Origin: Acanthochromis polyacanthus
Lineage: Eukaryota > Chordata > Actinopteri > Pomacentridae
Length of the DNA: 64,000 bases
Reading direction: 5' to 3'
Assembly (NCBI RefSeq): GCF_021347895.1
Contig: NC_067134.1
Coordinates: 28,913,407 to 28,977,406 of the forward strand
Made by a program: the position numbers and the translations under genes. This document shows, piece by piece, positions 1 to 11,715 of this stretch (position 1 is its first letter; every line of letters begins with the position of its first letter). A model generated the notes under the pieces. The model saw only the letters and a program-made list of their open reading frames with translations. It did not search any database and was not told the DNA's origin.

Positions 1-78
1 TCAGAAGCCTTGGAGGTCCATGAAGGCCCCTTTGTGTAGGATCCGGTTGTACGACAGCAGGAGAACCTCAGTGTCCTG

Positions 79-861
79 TCAGAAGACGCTACTCGCCGTG
101 TCGTAGTCCTTACTGATGTGCGAGGTGCTGGGCAGCGACTTGAGGTACTCCATGTGCCGCCTGGCGTCCTCCTGGTTGTGTTTGATGTAGTAGATGATGT
201 ACGCCGTCACCATGGAGAACCAGCAGAACATGGCCACGAACATGGCCACGTCCGTCGTCTTGTGGTGGAAGTTGCAGAAATTGATCCCCGAGTCCAGGAC
301 CTGGATCACTGGCTGCCCCACGTACTCCTCCTGCACCGACGTGAAGCAGCTGACCTCGTTGACGGTCTCGGGGTCGAGCCTCAGCTCCCGAAGAACCTCC
401 TGCAGCGAGCACTCGCAGTGCCAGGGGTTGTGGGAGAGGCGGACCCGGGCGTGCAGCTTGGAGAAGGTGTCCTTGGGGAGGCTGCTGAGGTGGTTATTAG
501 AAAGATCTAAGCTCCGCAGGGCGTCTGAGATTCCCTGGAAGGCGCCGACCTCCACGATCTCAATGGCGTTGTGAGATAAGTCCAGCTCCCGGAGGCGGTG
601 GAGGTCCGTGAAGGCCTCTCTGGGGACGTGTCTGATCCGGTTGGACGACAGCAGGAGGACCACGGTGTCTCTGGGCAGGTTGGACGGGATGCTCTCCAGG
701 TTACGTGAAGTGCACTGGACCACCATGCCGTTCCTGTCGGAGCAGTGGCAGATCTTCGGGCAGGCATGCGTCATCGTAATCACTGATAGGAGCAGCACAA
801 TGCAAAGAGAAGCACAGCACCGAGGTTTTCTGGAGGACCTGCAGCTTCTAGAGGCCCCCAT
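79..861 (-). CDS. lrrc3: LRRC3 (leucine-rich repeat-containing protein 3), complete coding exon
   Basis: The 260-codon frame runs from ATG (CAT at 859-861) to TGA (TCA at 79-81) without an intron. It shows a basic N-terminus, a hydrophobic signal core (about residues 16-30), an LRRNT-type cysteine cluster (C34, C38, C40, C50), about three LRRs (residues 64-135, including RELDLSHNAIE), an LRRCT cap starting NPWHCEC (C149, C151, C172, C196), one membrane span (about 205-226) and a short tail with NQEDARRHMEYLKSLPS. That tail and the KTTD-plus-membrane segment are hallmarks of the LRRC3/3B/3C family; HRLRELDLSHNAIE and TSVQEE point to LRRC3 rather than LRRC3B. The length matches the family (about 255-260 aa). 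The protein is expected to be a type I membrane glycoprotein; its molecular role is poorly defined. The C-terminus SVF has Ser at -2 and a hydrophobic last residue, so PDZ binding is possible (inference). Overlapping open frames on both strands are shadows. Confidence 0.93.
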   Translation of the reverse strand: MGASRSCRSSRKPRCCASLCIVLLLSVITMTHACPKICHCSDRNGMVVQCTSRNLESIPSNLPRDTVVLLLSSNRIRHVPREAFTDLHRLRELDLSHNAIEIVEVGAFQGISDALRSLDLSNNHLSSLPKDTFSKLHARVRLSHNPWHCECSLQEVLRELRLDPETVNEVSCFTSVQEEYVGQPVIQVLDSGINFCNFHHKTTDVAMFVAMFCWFSMVTAYIIYYIKHNQEDARRHMEYLKSLPSTSHISKDYDTASSVF

Positions 862-886
862 TAGCGGGCGGTGAGGCTGAAATCAG
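862..886 (-). other. lrrc3: 3' splice acceptor just upstream of the lrrc3 start codon
   Basis: Read on the minus strand, a pyrimidine-rich stretch ends in TTTCAG (877-882), and the exon would begin at 876, 15 bases before the ATG. This fits a single coding exon joined to an upstream noncoding exon, as in other LRRC3 genes. The ATG context is mediocre (C at -3, G at +4). Confidence 0.6.
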
Positions 887-3800
887 AGCTCCTGGTGACG
901 GTGTGCTGCTTCAGAGACCATGAAGAACAATCCAGGAAGTCCTCACTCTGAGAACTAATCCATGGGATCTATTCAGACCACTAAATCAAACACATAACTG
1001 CAAGATATAAAAGTCTGATTTACTCTGTCAGATAAAACTTTCATGTTGCAAACATTTCTTTAACGGTTGAAATAATAAATAATATTTTGGGTAATTTAAA
1101 CTCAAATTTCTGTTAGTTGATGTAAAACTCAATTCAAATTCCTTTGTAGCTTAATTTTCTTCCTCTTGGGTTTAGGATTTCAGCATTTCTACCAGTGAAA
1201 TATTTCGTGATGTTAGTCGTATTTAGCAGTGAAGTTCAAACCGTCCGAGTCTTTAGCTCAGCAACGACTGGTTCAGAATCATAAAGTTGAATTTTACAAA
1301 TCTGCTACTATTTTTTTGCGTGTTAATGATCGATTGAGGAATTTTAATTTGTGCATTTTTGCTTTTAAGATTTAAGATTGTATTTCTAAATGAAAAAAGC
1401 TAAAACTTTTCTGTTAGCTTAATTAACTTTGTGAAGGAAATGTAATTAGAACTGAATGGATTTTTCAAATGTTTGTCACCTTAAAACTTGTGTTCATGAT
1501 TCATTATTTAAAATTCCTTTTAAATAATGGAGTTAAAAACTTAATCTTTGTGAGGAATCAACTTAAAAACTTGTAAATTTCCTAATTAAGTACATAGCAC
1601 ACTAAAATCATGTTTTTATAACGTGGTAAAACTCTTTGGACCAACTTCATTTTCTGAGTTTTCTCCGTGTTGGTTGAACATAATTTCATTAGAAGTTGGT
1701 TTAACTCAAAGATGAATGGTAATTGTCGTGTTAATTTCTTATTTGCAGTTTCAGTAAGAAATCTGTTAATTTGAAGCTTCTGTGGTTTATAATGGAGAGA
1801 AACAGGATTTTTCCATCCTCTGCTGCAGATATCCAGGTCAGACTTCAGTGAGACATGAAAAACCATCGAGGAGGTCCAGTTCAGGTAAAAATTGGTTTGT
1901 TCAAAGCCTCAAGATCTCCTTCCCAGATGACGTTTCATTGTTGCAAAAGCTGCAGGATCAAATCCGGCCAAACATTGTGGAAAAATCCAGCTCAACGGAG
2001 GTCCAGAAGTTTGCATTCTCTCTAAACGTGGCGTCAAATCTTTCTCCTGGTCATAAATCCAGAGTGTGGTGGCAAATCTTCTCCACTGACCAGAAGAGAC
2101 CTGCAACACAGAAAGAAAGGTGGAGAGACAAAAACTGAAGAAAACATTCAGGAGTTTCTTTGTGTTGGACTTCCTGTCCACTGGGACGCCCATGCCCTCT
2201 CACAGCCCCGTTTTTCTGCAGAATATCTCCACTCCTGCCTCGTTCCCGACTCCGTTCTCCTTGGAGGGGGGAGCCGCTAAAGTTCAACATTATCATAATA
2301 ATGGTGTGTTTCTGGAGCTGCGTTCCTGCGAGGAATCGACACGGTGTTTAACAAGGTGTGGAGCTCATCAACATGCAGCAGATGAACTTTGAAAACAGCG
2401 ATTTGTGATGAAATAAAAGTGTGCGGTCTGTAAGATTAGTGCTGATGTCTGGGAGAGCAGCGAAGGTCGAACTAAAACCACGACAGGACACAAAGAACAA
2501 CTGATAAGCAGCAAAACAGATGATACATGTCAAGGAATAGATCCGTCTGCTCCACCTACACCACCTATATTAGCACTGATAAGCTAAAGGTTGGATATTA
2601 GGGGAATATTAATGTGATTTAATGTCGGAAATTCACTTTTTCAGCAGATGACTGGAAGAAAAACTTATTTGAGCTCAAGAAAACATTCAAAGTTAATATA
2701 AGATGTACAGCAAAAATCAGCAGTTTCCATCTTTTATTTTGATTGTACATGGTGACATCAGAGCTGCTGATAACTATTAAAGTGTCGTCAACTATTCTGA
2801 CAAGTTTATGAGAAAAGAAGAGTCAAAAAGCTCCATTTGCAGCTTCTTCAGTGTGGATGTTTGTAGTTTCTTTCCTCTGTGGCAGGAAACTGAATATGTT
2901 TGGATGCTGTGATCCTGGGCTTCCACTGATTGGATTTTTCACCATTTTATGACATTTTCATGCAAAACAATCAACAGATTAACTGTCATTGAAATATAAC
3001 GATTAATGCGGCCGTAGTTAATATTTGCTGAATAAACTGTGATATTAGACTTAAGGTTGGACAAAGTAAGACATTTGTCATTTAGGTTTATGGGAAACAG
3101 ATTTTTCACTTCTTTCTGTCATTTTACATGTTAAACTATGAATGAGTTCACCAAGAAAACAACTGACAGTGAAATAAATCATTACTTACAGCCTGTTTAC
3201 TGACAAACTGTGTATTATTTGGTTGGACTAGTCGAGACATTTGTCATTTTGGGCTTTGGAAAACACACATTTTTTACAGTTTTCTGATATTTTTATGGTG
3301 ACGACTGATCAATTAATCAAAACCCACTGATCACAAACAGCTTCTACTGAATAAATTGTGTCATTTTAGACTTTTAGATGAAGAAAACAACACAGACCTC
3401 ATAATGGTCTACCTTTAAAAAAAAAACATTTTACAGACAAACAGCTAATTAATTAACCAGAACATAACGATGTCGTTATTTCACAGTGAATATATTTTTT
3501 AAAATAGGAGTTACAGTTAATAAATTGTGTAATATTAGACTTTTGGTTGATCAAAACCAGACATTTGTTAGTTTCATCAGAGGGAAACTGATTTTTTTCA
3601 CTTCTTTCTGCCATTTTACATTTTAAACTATGGATCAATTAACCAAGAAAACCGCTGACAGTGAAATAAATCATTAATTTCAGCTTATTTACTTCATTAA
3701 TCGTCTGATATTAAGTTGGACTAAACACGTTTTAAGATGTGGACTTTAGAGGAAATAAAAGTGATCTATAAATAATGACCAGATCGATGACAGATGATCA

Positions 3801-3889
3801 TGAAATGCAGTTTCCATTCATCTATAAACATCTCCTCACTAACAGATAATTCATTCAGTGTTAATTAAACCTCCACTCGGTGTCAAACT
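887..3889 (-). other. Probable lrrc3 5' UTR intron, AT-rich, no gene seen
   Basis: No exon with recognisable protein similarity was seen. From about 2600 to 3720 there are degenerate copies of a dispersed AT-rich motif ('gacatttgtcattt', 'ttctgacattttat', 'aatcaattaaccaa'). The same family reappears at 36.9-38.1 kb. A C-rich patch at 2160-2280 could be a short exon or regulatory element but has no decisive signal. Confidence 0.4.
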
Positions 3890-4300
3890 AATTAAAGACA
3901 CAAACTGGTCTCTCCGGTTTTCGCTGGTCCGGATAAAAAATGCGTAAAAGTGAGTTTGTGTCTGAGTCGGTACCGACCTGCCGGCTTCACTCCGTCCGGT
4001 TTGGATCCGTGTTCGGTGCCGGTCCAGGGTTCTTCAGGATTCAGGAGCAGAAATATCCGCTTCATGCTTGTCGGTCCGGTCCGGTCCGGTCCGAAGGATG
4101 GATTAATGGATCCAGCTGTTCCAGCTCCGGACGGCGCAGCTTTGCAGCAGCGGTGCGTCTGTGCGCCGGTGTGCGTGTGCATGTGTGCGCGTGTGCGTGG
4201 TCCTTCCTCACAATAAAAAAAATGCTGCACCTGCGAGTCACCGGAAAAGCTGCTGTCATGAACGGGGAAGGCTGAACGGACAGAAAGCAGCTGAGAGTCA
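3890..4300 (-). promoter_or_regulatory. lrrc3: CpG-rich stretch, candidate promoter and noncoding first exon of lrrc3
   Basis: CpG density is clearly higher than in the surrounding AT-rich DNA. On the minus strand a possible splice donor reads GGCAG|GTCGGT with the exon ending at 3978, which would pair with the acceptor at 877-882. The stretch holds a GGTCC pentamer run (about 4071-4092) and a TG/GC-rich patch at 4160-4200. Gene order and strand fit lrrc3; no transcript evidence is available, so the exon limits are inference. Confidence 0.4.
4071..4092. repeat. GGTCC pentanucleotide microsatellite
   Basis: Four to five consecutive GGTCC units lie inside the CpG-rich block. The short tract is likely length-variable. 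Confidence 0.7.
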
Positions 4301-4589
4301 AACTTTATGGATTAAACTGCATCAGGTTGATTTAGTGTTGGAGTCATTCTGCTGCTCTGAAACTACACAGGAAGGACAGAAACGTTTTACCCAATAATTA
4401 CAGTAGTTTATCTGTGTATGTCTGTAAATACACTGTAAAACACCAGAAATCATGAGTCAAATCTACTCAGCGTTTCCATCATTAGAGGCTTTATACCCAG
4501 ACTTTATTTAAATCATCAGCTTTGGTTATTTTAGTTTTCATTAAATTTTACCCTGATATATCAGTTACTTTCCCAGATATTTATTTTTT

Positions 4590-4870
4590 ACCCTGCCAAG
4601 GAACACAGTGGAGTTATGATGATCGGCGTCCGTACGTCTGTCTGTTCTCAACATTATTCAAAAACAGACCAACGGATCTTGATGAAATTTTTAGGGAAGG
4701 TCAGAAATGACACAAGAACGTCTCCAAGAACCTACAAGAGAAGCTCAGTGGACTTTTCTGGACTTCTCCTGTAGGTTCTTCAAGACGTTTCACCTCTCAT
4801 CTTGGATGTGAGGTGGAACATCTTCAAGAACCAGGTCCAGATGAACACCCCTGTTGTGTACAACAAAAAT
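4590..4870. repeat. Interspersed repeat copy with an imperfect hairpin
   Basis: The segment 4600-4700 ('ggagttatgatgatcggcgt ... gaccaacggatcttgatgaa') resembles a repeat common in fish genomes. It is followed by an inverted pair: 'aagaacctacaagagaag' near 4725-4745 faces 'cttctcctgtaggttctt' near 4763-4780. Family name not assigned. Confidence 0.45.
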
Positions 4871-4879
4871 GAGGTCTTC

Positions 4880-5565
4880 AGATGTATCGTCTGACAAACA
4901 GTCCAGAACCCGAAACATATTTGATTAACTGTCATTTACAACAAAGAAACATCGTCATTTGTTCAGAATAAGGTCCTGCTCTGGTCGACACTTTGACAAC
5001 AATAATTAGACGTTAGGAGCTGGGCGAGGGTTCCTAATCTACCAAAACTACACATTTAAAGCATCTCCTCTGTTAGCTGGGTTACCATGACGATGAATTC
5101 AGTCTAGTCTGATATCTGATTGGTTGAAAAACAGTGATGCGGTAAAATAAATAGCAAAGATACGTTGATTATTTGTGATTTATGGCATAAAAACTCAGAA
5201 CGCTGTTTAATTGTTGAACTTAATTTCTAGTCAAAGCCGAAAAGTTATTTCACCTTTAGCTGTTTAATATGATAAATGCGACTTCTTTCTTATCCAGAGA
5301 AAACTTTGCCTTCTCAGCATCTTTGTGGCTGTCGCCTCCGTTCCTGAAGATGAATTTCTGCCGCTGTCCTTTTGTGTCTGTATCACCTCCAGTATCTGTT
5401 CGTGGCCCGGCGCCCACTGATGTGTCAAATTTGAATTTCATGCTCACTTGAGCTTCTGAATGACACCTGAGCCTCGTCTTAGTGGTTTGATGACGTCTGC
5501 TCTTCGTTTTTTAACCTCTTTTTGCATTATAATCTATATTTTCATCCCTGCCTGTGTTTGTTTGA
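4880..5565. other. Intergenic, no gene seen
   Basis: Short open frames here (about 5260-5450) lack recognisable domains, have no plausible splice context and overlap on both strands. Confidence 0.5.
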
Positions 5566-5569
5566 TGCA

Positions 5570-6335
5570 CAGAAGCAAAAAAGTTACAAAGCAACAAAAC
5601 AATGGACACGAGAGAGACAACAACGGAAAAATGACACAAAAATTGACCAAAAAAAACACAAGCAAGACAAAAAGGAAACACAAAATGCAAAAAGAAGAAA
5701 CAAAACAACAAATAAAGCAAGACACAAAATGACCAAAAAAAGACAAAAAACACAAGCGAGACAAAAGGGAAACACAAATTGACAAAAACAAGAAACAAAA
5801 TGACAAAAACGCGAGACAAAAATCAAACAAAAAAAGACAAAAAACAAGAAAAACAAAATAATATTACAAAAACGTGATACAAACTGAAAAAAATTAGGAC
5901 AAATGGCACAAATGAGACAAAATAAACAACAAAATGGCAAACAAAACAACAAAAACATGATGCAAATGACAAAAGTCAGACAAAAAAGACAACAAACAAC
6001 AAAAGCAAGACAAAATATTACAAACATGAGACACAAAACGACCAAAAAATGAGACAAATGACACGAAACAAAACACAAACGAGACAAAATAAACAACAGA
6101 AATGACAGAAGCGACAAAAAACACAACAAAAACAAGAAACAAAATGAGAAAAAACATAAGACAAATGACAAAAGTCAAACAAAAAGCAAGACAAAATATT
6201 ACTAACTTACAAAGCAACAAAAAATGGATAAAAATGAGAAACAAAACAAGACATGATAAAAATCAGACAAAAGACAAACAACAAAATCAAAACTAAATAT
6301 TACAAAAATGAGACAAAACAACAAAAGAACAATCT
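5570..6335. repeat. A-rich degenerate tandem repeat of the 'gacaaaa' type
   Basis: About 750 bp of variants on 'aaaatgacaaaa', 'gagacaaa' and 'aacaacaaaa' with no fixed period. The long Phe/Leu/Cys-rich frames on the minus strand are an artefact of this composition. The reverse complement of this vocabulary fills 44.9-46.3 kb, and related A-rich arrays occur at 57.6-58.5, 61.1-61.3, 61.8-62.2 and 62.6-64.0 kb. Confidence 0.8.
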
Positions 6336-6450
6336 AATATTTTACTTTATGATCAGAACAACTTGTCATGGTCTAGAAATGATTTTAAATTTATAGTTTT
6401 ACTAATTTACAATCTGCAGTTAATGTCTTCTCTGTAATTTTTACACTCTG

Positions 6451-6518
6451 AGGGCCGGATTGGACCCTCTGGAGGACCACTTTTGGACCACGGGCCTCAT
6501 GTTGGACACGCCGGGGTT
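6451..6518. mobile_element. Fragment of a hAT-like nonautonomous element
   Basis: 'agggccggattggaccctct', 'accacgggcctcatgttgga' and 'cacgccgggg' resemble the degenerate end of the fish MITE class that ends in GTTGACACCCC. One end only; no terminal repeat partner is seen. Confidence 0.35.
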
Positions 6519-7069
6519 AAATGATTTAAAAGCGACATTACATGTTTTATTCCTCCTCTATCGCCGTCCTCCCGTCCTCCCGTCCTCCCGTCCTGCTCTT
6601 CCTGGGACTGATTGCTTGCCCTACGTGTCACTTCCTGTCACTCATCATAAACATTGATTACGACCGTCCTGCCCTCATGGAGGACTTCAGTCCAGACAGA
6701 CAGAACCTTTGAAGGTAGTCTGTCTGTCCCTCAGCAGTGTCCACCTGAACACAGCAGCCGGTGCTTCGCCAAGCATCTGTGTGATTAAATGGCAGCCAGA
6801 GTTCATCCCGTCAATTTTGCTGAGAGGCAGAATCATTGATTATATTGACCAGTGGAGCAGCAGTTTGCTTTGCTGTGGCAGCATCCACAATCACACGTTA
6901 CGGAGCTCAACAGCAGCGTTTCTGTCGCTCTGTAGTCCAGCTGATAGATTTACTTCACATTCGCCGCCGTCTGAGGCTCGTGGAACTTGCCAAGGCGTTT
7001 GTTGAACATCCTTACTCATCCTGTCGGACTCCTGGCAGAATTCCTGCCCAGTATTCCGTCTGAAATAAA

Positions 7070-7700
7070 ATCAAAACTCCCCCCCCAAGATCACAAAGAC
7101 GTGGAACCGAGCCAGCTGAAGCTAGGTTCTGTCGGCTGCAGACTAATTCTGTGATGATGAAACTCACAGCTGCCCTGCTAATGATCAATTTCAACAGATC
7201 AGATCAGAACCATCCCATAATTAGCCTTTCTGTTTCTGTATTCAATAGTATTTTCTGTGGCATAAACCTCTAAAACCAAAGATAATTATCCAATCCGATC
7301 CTTAAGGCAGAAAGTAGTATTTTGGATGGAGCAAACCTTAAAAACCGTAAGTACATGGACAGGAAGTAGGATTTTGGGAGGGAAAAAAACTCAAAAAGCA
7401 CAATTACTTGGGCGTAAAGTAGGATTTTGGGTGGAATAAACCTTAATAACCATAAATATATGGACAGAAAGTTACATTTTGCATAGAATAAACCTTAAGA
7501 ATTATAAGTCCTTGGACAGAAAATAATATTTTGGGTGGAGTAAACCTCAAAAACCTGAAGTACATGGACAGGAAGTGGTATTTTGAGTGAGAGAGCCTAA
7601 AATCAAACTCCCCTGAAGATCACAATGACGTGGAACCGAGCCAGCTGAAGCAAGGTTCTGTTGGCTGCAGAGTAATTCTGTCATGACAATGAATATCAAC
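7070..7700. repeat. Local duplication plus about six degenerate ~60 bp repeats
   Basis: A unit with 'gacgtggaaccgagccagct' occurs at about 7097 and again at about 7630, each followed by 'ggttctgt(c/t)ggctgcag' and 'caacagatcagatc'. Between the copies is a ladder of about six ~60 bp units: 'ggacagaaagtagtattttg', 'ggtggaataaacct', 'aaaaaccataagtacatgg'. Confidence 0.75.
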
Positions 7701-8719
7701 AGATCAGATCATTTCCTCTGAACAGAGAGACTCAGTTCTGCCACCAGCAGCCTGGTTTGTCTCAGATGACTTTGTGAAGCGAGGCTGTGCTGCCCTACAG
7801 TAAATACTGACCTCTCTGGAGCCTCCCTCACTACATTTGATGATGCTTCCCGCTGCAGAGGCCATCTGACATTGGATTTTGCTCTTGATGAGGACTGCTT
7901 TAACCCTGTGTTGGACGCCTCCAGGAGGATCCTCGTGTCTGCAGCGACTTTTAGATTTGCACGTCGTCTCCCTCGTTGCTTTGACAGACAATCAGTCCTT
8001 TGCATTATGGAGAAGGTTGTCTGTAAGCAGTTTACAGCAATGCTAAGTGATAGCATGGACCCCATCCAAGTTTCAGGCCAAACAGGAATGACTTTCTGCC
8101 ATGGACGAGCCCGTCGGACAAACCTTTATCAGGGGTAAATGGATGAGGACAGCAGCCTGGTGTTTGTTTTGTTAAAGCTCACATTTAACATCATCTGGGT
8201 CACATTTAAGAAGAGAAGCAAACATGATTATTTCACTGGACGTCTGGCAAACTGTGACTAGACTTTACCTCACTCACCCCAGAAGTCTCAGCAGAGGAAG
8301 GACTGAAAGAAAAGTTTCTCTAGTTGTTAAGTGATGGTCAGAAATCATAAAATTCAGCTCATTTTGTGCTCAGAGGATGTTGGTAGCAGCTGGAGTACAG
8401 CCAAGGCCTGGAGGGATGTTAAACTCAGCTTTAGAAGGTAAAACCATCTTTGATAGAATGTCAAAGTGGGACAGAAAGTCTGCTACGACTTCCATTATCT
8501 CTCAATATCTTAAACCTTTTCATTCACTCTAACCAAAGATTGTTTACATTAGCCACAGTTTGTCCAAAGGCATCTGTTCCTAAATTTAAGGTCGTCTTTC
8601 ACTGCACTGTGACCCAGTTTTTTAGGTGGCCCAAACCCTTGATCACATTCCGACCCCCCAGTAGAACCTCATTAGGACCCTTCCCTGCAGGATCTAATTG
8701 CAGCAGGTGCATGAACACA

Positions 8720-8995
8720 GGAACCAGCCCATAATCAGCCTTTCTGTTTCAGTATTCAGTAGTATTTTCCTTAGAATAAACCTAGAAAACCATTAGTACT
8801 CTGGCAGAAAGTAGTATTTTGGATGGAACAAACCTTAACAATGTAAGTACATGGACAGAAAGTAGTAATTTGGGTGTGATAAACCTTAGTAACCATAAAT
8901 ATATGGAGGGAAAGTTCTGTTTTTCATTGAATAAACCTTAAAAATTGTAAGTCCATGGACAAAATGTAGTATTTTGAGTGGGAGAGCCTATCACT
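8720..8995. repeat. Second array of the same ~60 bp repeats
   Basis: It opens with 'cataatcagcctttctgttt', which matches 7217-7235, and continues with four to five units of the 'gtagtattttgg...aataaacctta' ladder. It is therefore a paralogous copy of the 7.2-7.6 kb array, separated by about 1 kb of unrelated sequence. Confidence 0.7.
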
Positions 8996-10620
8996 CCCAA
9001 CAAACATTTTTAGAGCATCTTTTGTCATCCACTGTTTAGAACAACATTCTGGGAACTAAAAGAAAACATTAGTGGAACTTTACAGATTGTTTGTGAAATG
9101 GTTCAGCCTCGTCGCCGTGATATGAAGCTTTTATTGGGTAAATAATCCAGGAGACTGAAGATATAACAAACGTGGGCTCCTTGTGTGGTTCTTCTCGTAT
9201 TTAGTTTTTAATCTAAATTCTCCCAGAGTTCTGCTGTTGTGAAGCTGAGTGTTGTTTGGCAGCATCTTCCTCCTGACTCGGTTAAACTCTTCTTCTCTGG
9301 ATGTGTTCCAGTGATTTTCGCCTCCACACCTATAAACTCGTCCGACAGCTTCTTGGCTCTCCCCAGAGAATTCTTAATCTACCCTTGAATCTGCCCTCAA
9401 CCCACAAACCGCTATTATGTGTTTTACTAAAACTGTGGCCTCCCCAGTGAAGCTTCATTCTCCTGCTGCTCTCTGGTTTTATTTCAGGCCGGCAGCGTTT
9501 CTCCTCAGATAAACTCCGTCCACTGCTCCACCTTAAACCAGCTCTCTGCCCTACAGGATCTTCTCAAATCCAGAGTCTGAACAATTTATCGCAGCAAACA
9601 TCTCCTGAGGTTGAGCTGAGAAAATCCTCCAACAATCAGACTTTCCTTCATCGCTCACAGCGACTCGGTTCGTATTAATGGAGCTAAAAGAAGCCAGAGC
9701 TGGATTTATCGGTTCTTCTGCCTAACCCAAGCAAAGGTCCTGCTTTGGTGCATAATTAAGCAGCACAGAAGATGGACGTAGGACCTGCTCCGGAGGGAAA
9801 CCGGCTCTGAATCACTCTGATGTTCAACATCCTCTGTGGCAAAGCAGTCTGAGGGTTAAAGGAGAGTCAGCTCTGATCAAGATGTGGAAATGAGTGGAGA
9901 CACCTCTGGCTCTGGTCCTCTAAAAATTCTTTTGTTTTTGGACCTGATGATACCCAAACTCTTTTCAGTGTTTCCTTTCAGGGGAAAAATATCCGTTAAT
10001 TTCAAACTAAATAGTGTTTTTTCTAAACGTAAATCCAGTTCAGTTGTTCAGGAGCGTGATTCTTTGTAGACCAGAATAAACCTGAGTGAGTCTGGATGCA
10101 GAACAGTAGAAAGTGTTGGAGGTGAGCTGGTTCAGGCGTCTGTAGCTCCATCGAGGAATAAATTATAAAGAAATGAGCCCATTTTTCCATCAGTCGGGTT
10201 AAACTCCAGCTGTCAGAACTCTTTCTGCTTCACAAACCATTTATTTCTTCTGAGTTTCAAACGCAGAACACGCTGAGCATCGTGGGTATTTTTCATCTGT
10301 TCATTGACCGCAGGAACTGAAGATATGAAATAAAACAAAGGAAGGAGGAAATACATGATCTGCATTTCAACGCTTTAAACAGAGAAAAGGCTGATTCAGA
10401 GTCACAGAGAGCGCCGATGTGGAAAAGATCCACTTTACAGAGAGAAATAGTTCATAAATCAGCATCGGTTTGTAGATGTGGAGAAATAAAGGCCTCCAGA
10501 GTCAGATACACAAAGTCTAATAAACGGACCAACAACAGTTAGGAACCAGTTAGTGGATGTAGGTCGATGAGCTGCATTGTGGGTAATGTAGGTGGTAAGT
10601 TTTGACAAGAAAGAAGCATG
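8996..10620. other. Intergenic, no gene seen
   Basis: Moderately complex sequence with scattered short frames, none with a recognisable domain or splice context. A short 'gacacaaaacgacaaaa' patch of the A-rich repeat vocabulary begins at about 10636. Confidence 0.45.
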
Positions 10621-11339
10621 ATAAAAGGCTAAAATGAGACACAAGACGACAAAAGCGAGACATCAAACGTCACAAACGAGACACAAAACGAGAAAAGCGA
10701 AACCGAAAATGACAAAAAGGAGACACAAAACAACAAAAACAAATCATTATTGGAATTTTCTGGCTGTTTTTTGGTGGATCAGGCTTTACAGGGGTAACAC
10801 ATAAGTCAATACATATTATAAAACCTTGGAAAATAAGGGTTGTATTGATGTAAATAAATAGAAATACTACGAATGGCACTACAGAATGTAAAAATGTAAG
10901 AATATGTCCTTTAATGGACTTTAAAGGCCCCGAATAGATGCAGAAATGTAGTTTAAATTAGGTAAATGTGGACATAAACCTGGCTAAATTCATAGTCAGT
11001 GTGACAGCTGACATTCAGTGTGAAGTTTATTTCTGTTGAATAGCATTTATTTTTTCCTTACAAAGAGCTGAAACTTCAACAAAACCACAAGATTTTTGTC
11101 TGTAACTGTGTAATAATATCTGCCAGTCATTAAACTACCAACACAGAGCGCTGTCAGATGTTCTTATTTGGACAGAAATGAGTTCACAGTGGAGCAACTG
11201 AGCGTGAATCCAGCTTTAATAGACTTTAATATTTATTTATTATCAAACATTTCATCGTTTTAATAACCCCGGATGATAGGAGGACATTTTACCTCAGGGA
11301 TAAATTAATATTTTATCTGTTTTATCTGTAGCTGAAGGA

Positions 11340-11610
11340 AGGTGTGATTAGAATCTATTTTTCTCTCTAATTAGAATTAATTAAAACTAAATGAGTTTTA
11401 ATGGTCATAATTATAAGAAATGCTAATTATTTTTCTGCAGATCTCACTTCGACAACCAGTGCTCCAATCAATAATCAGCTGTTAATTGACTTTGCAATCT
11501 GATTTTGGCAGTTATCTGTTAAATAAACAAGCCCAGATGAGAGTCCCATTTAAACCCCATCATCTAATTACCATAATTAAGCTTCTCTTCAATAATTAGC
11601 TGCATTCCGT
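11340..11610. promoter_or_regulatory. Cluster of TAATTA homeodomain-type cores, candidate enhancer
   Basis: Seven TAATTA hexamers lie at 11368, 11378, 11408, 11424, 11565, 11574 and 11593. The segment is otherwise non-repetitive and lies just beyond the pcbp3 polyadenylation signal. TAATTA is the usual homeodomain core; enhancer function is inference, and AT-richness alone raises the chance of such sites. Confidence 0.35.
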
Positions 11611-11709
11611 CGCTATAAAAACCTCCCCAGGGGCAGTTTTGTCAACTCATACTTCACAAACGATGAAAAACAAAAGCAGACGAAAAGTCACAGAAAGAAA
11701 AAATGAAAC

Positions 11710-11715
11710 TTTATT
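11710..11715 (-). terminator. pcbp3: Polyadenylation signal AATAAA, likely the distal pcbp3 site
   Basis: TTTATT on the plus strand gives AATAAA on the minus strand, followed on the minus strand by AGTTTCATTTTTTCTTT, a U-rich downstream region typical of cleavage sites. The signal lies 3.76 kb beyond the pcbp3 stop codon. Other hexamers exist in this AT-rich DNA, so usage needs transcript data. Confidence 0.45.

Noticed and set aside
118..874. Plus-strand frames across lrrc3
   Set aside because: Antisense shadows of a well-supported, conserved coding exon.
7704..8138. Frames at 7.7-8.1 kb on both strands as a gene
   Set aside because: No domain recognised, equal openness on opposite strands and a setting among duplicated repeats.
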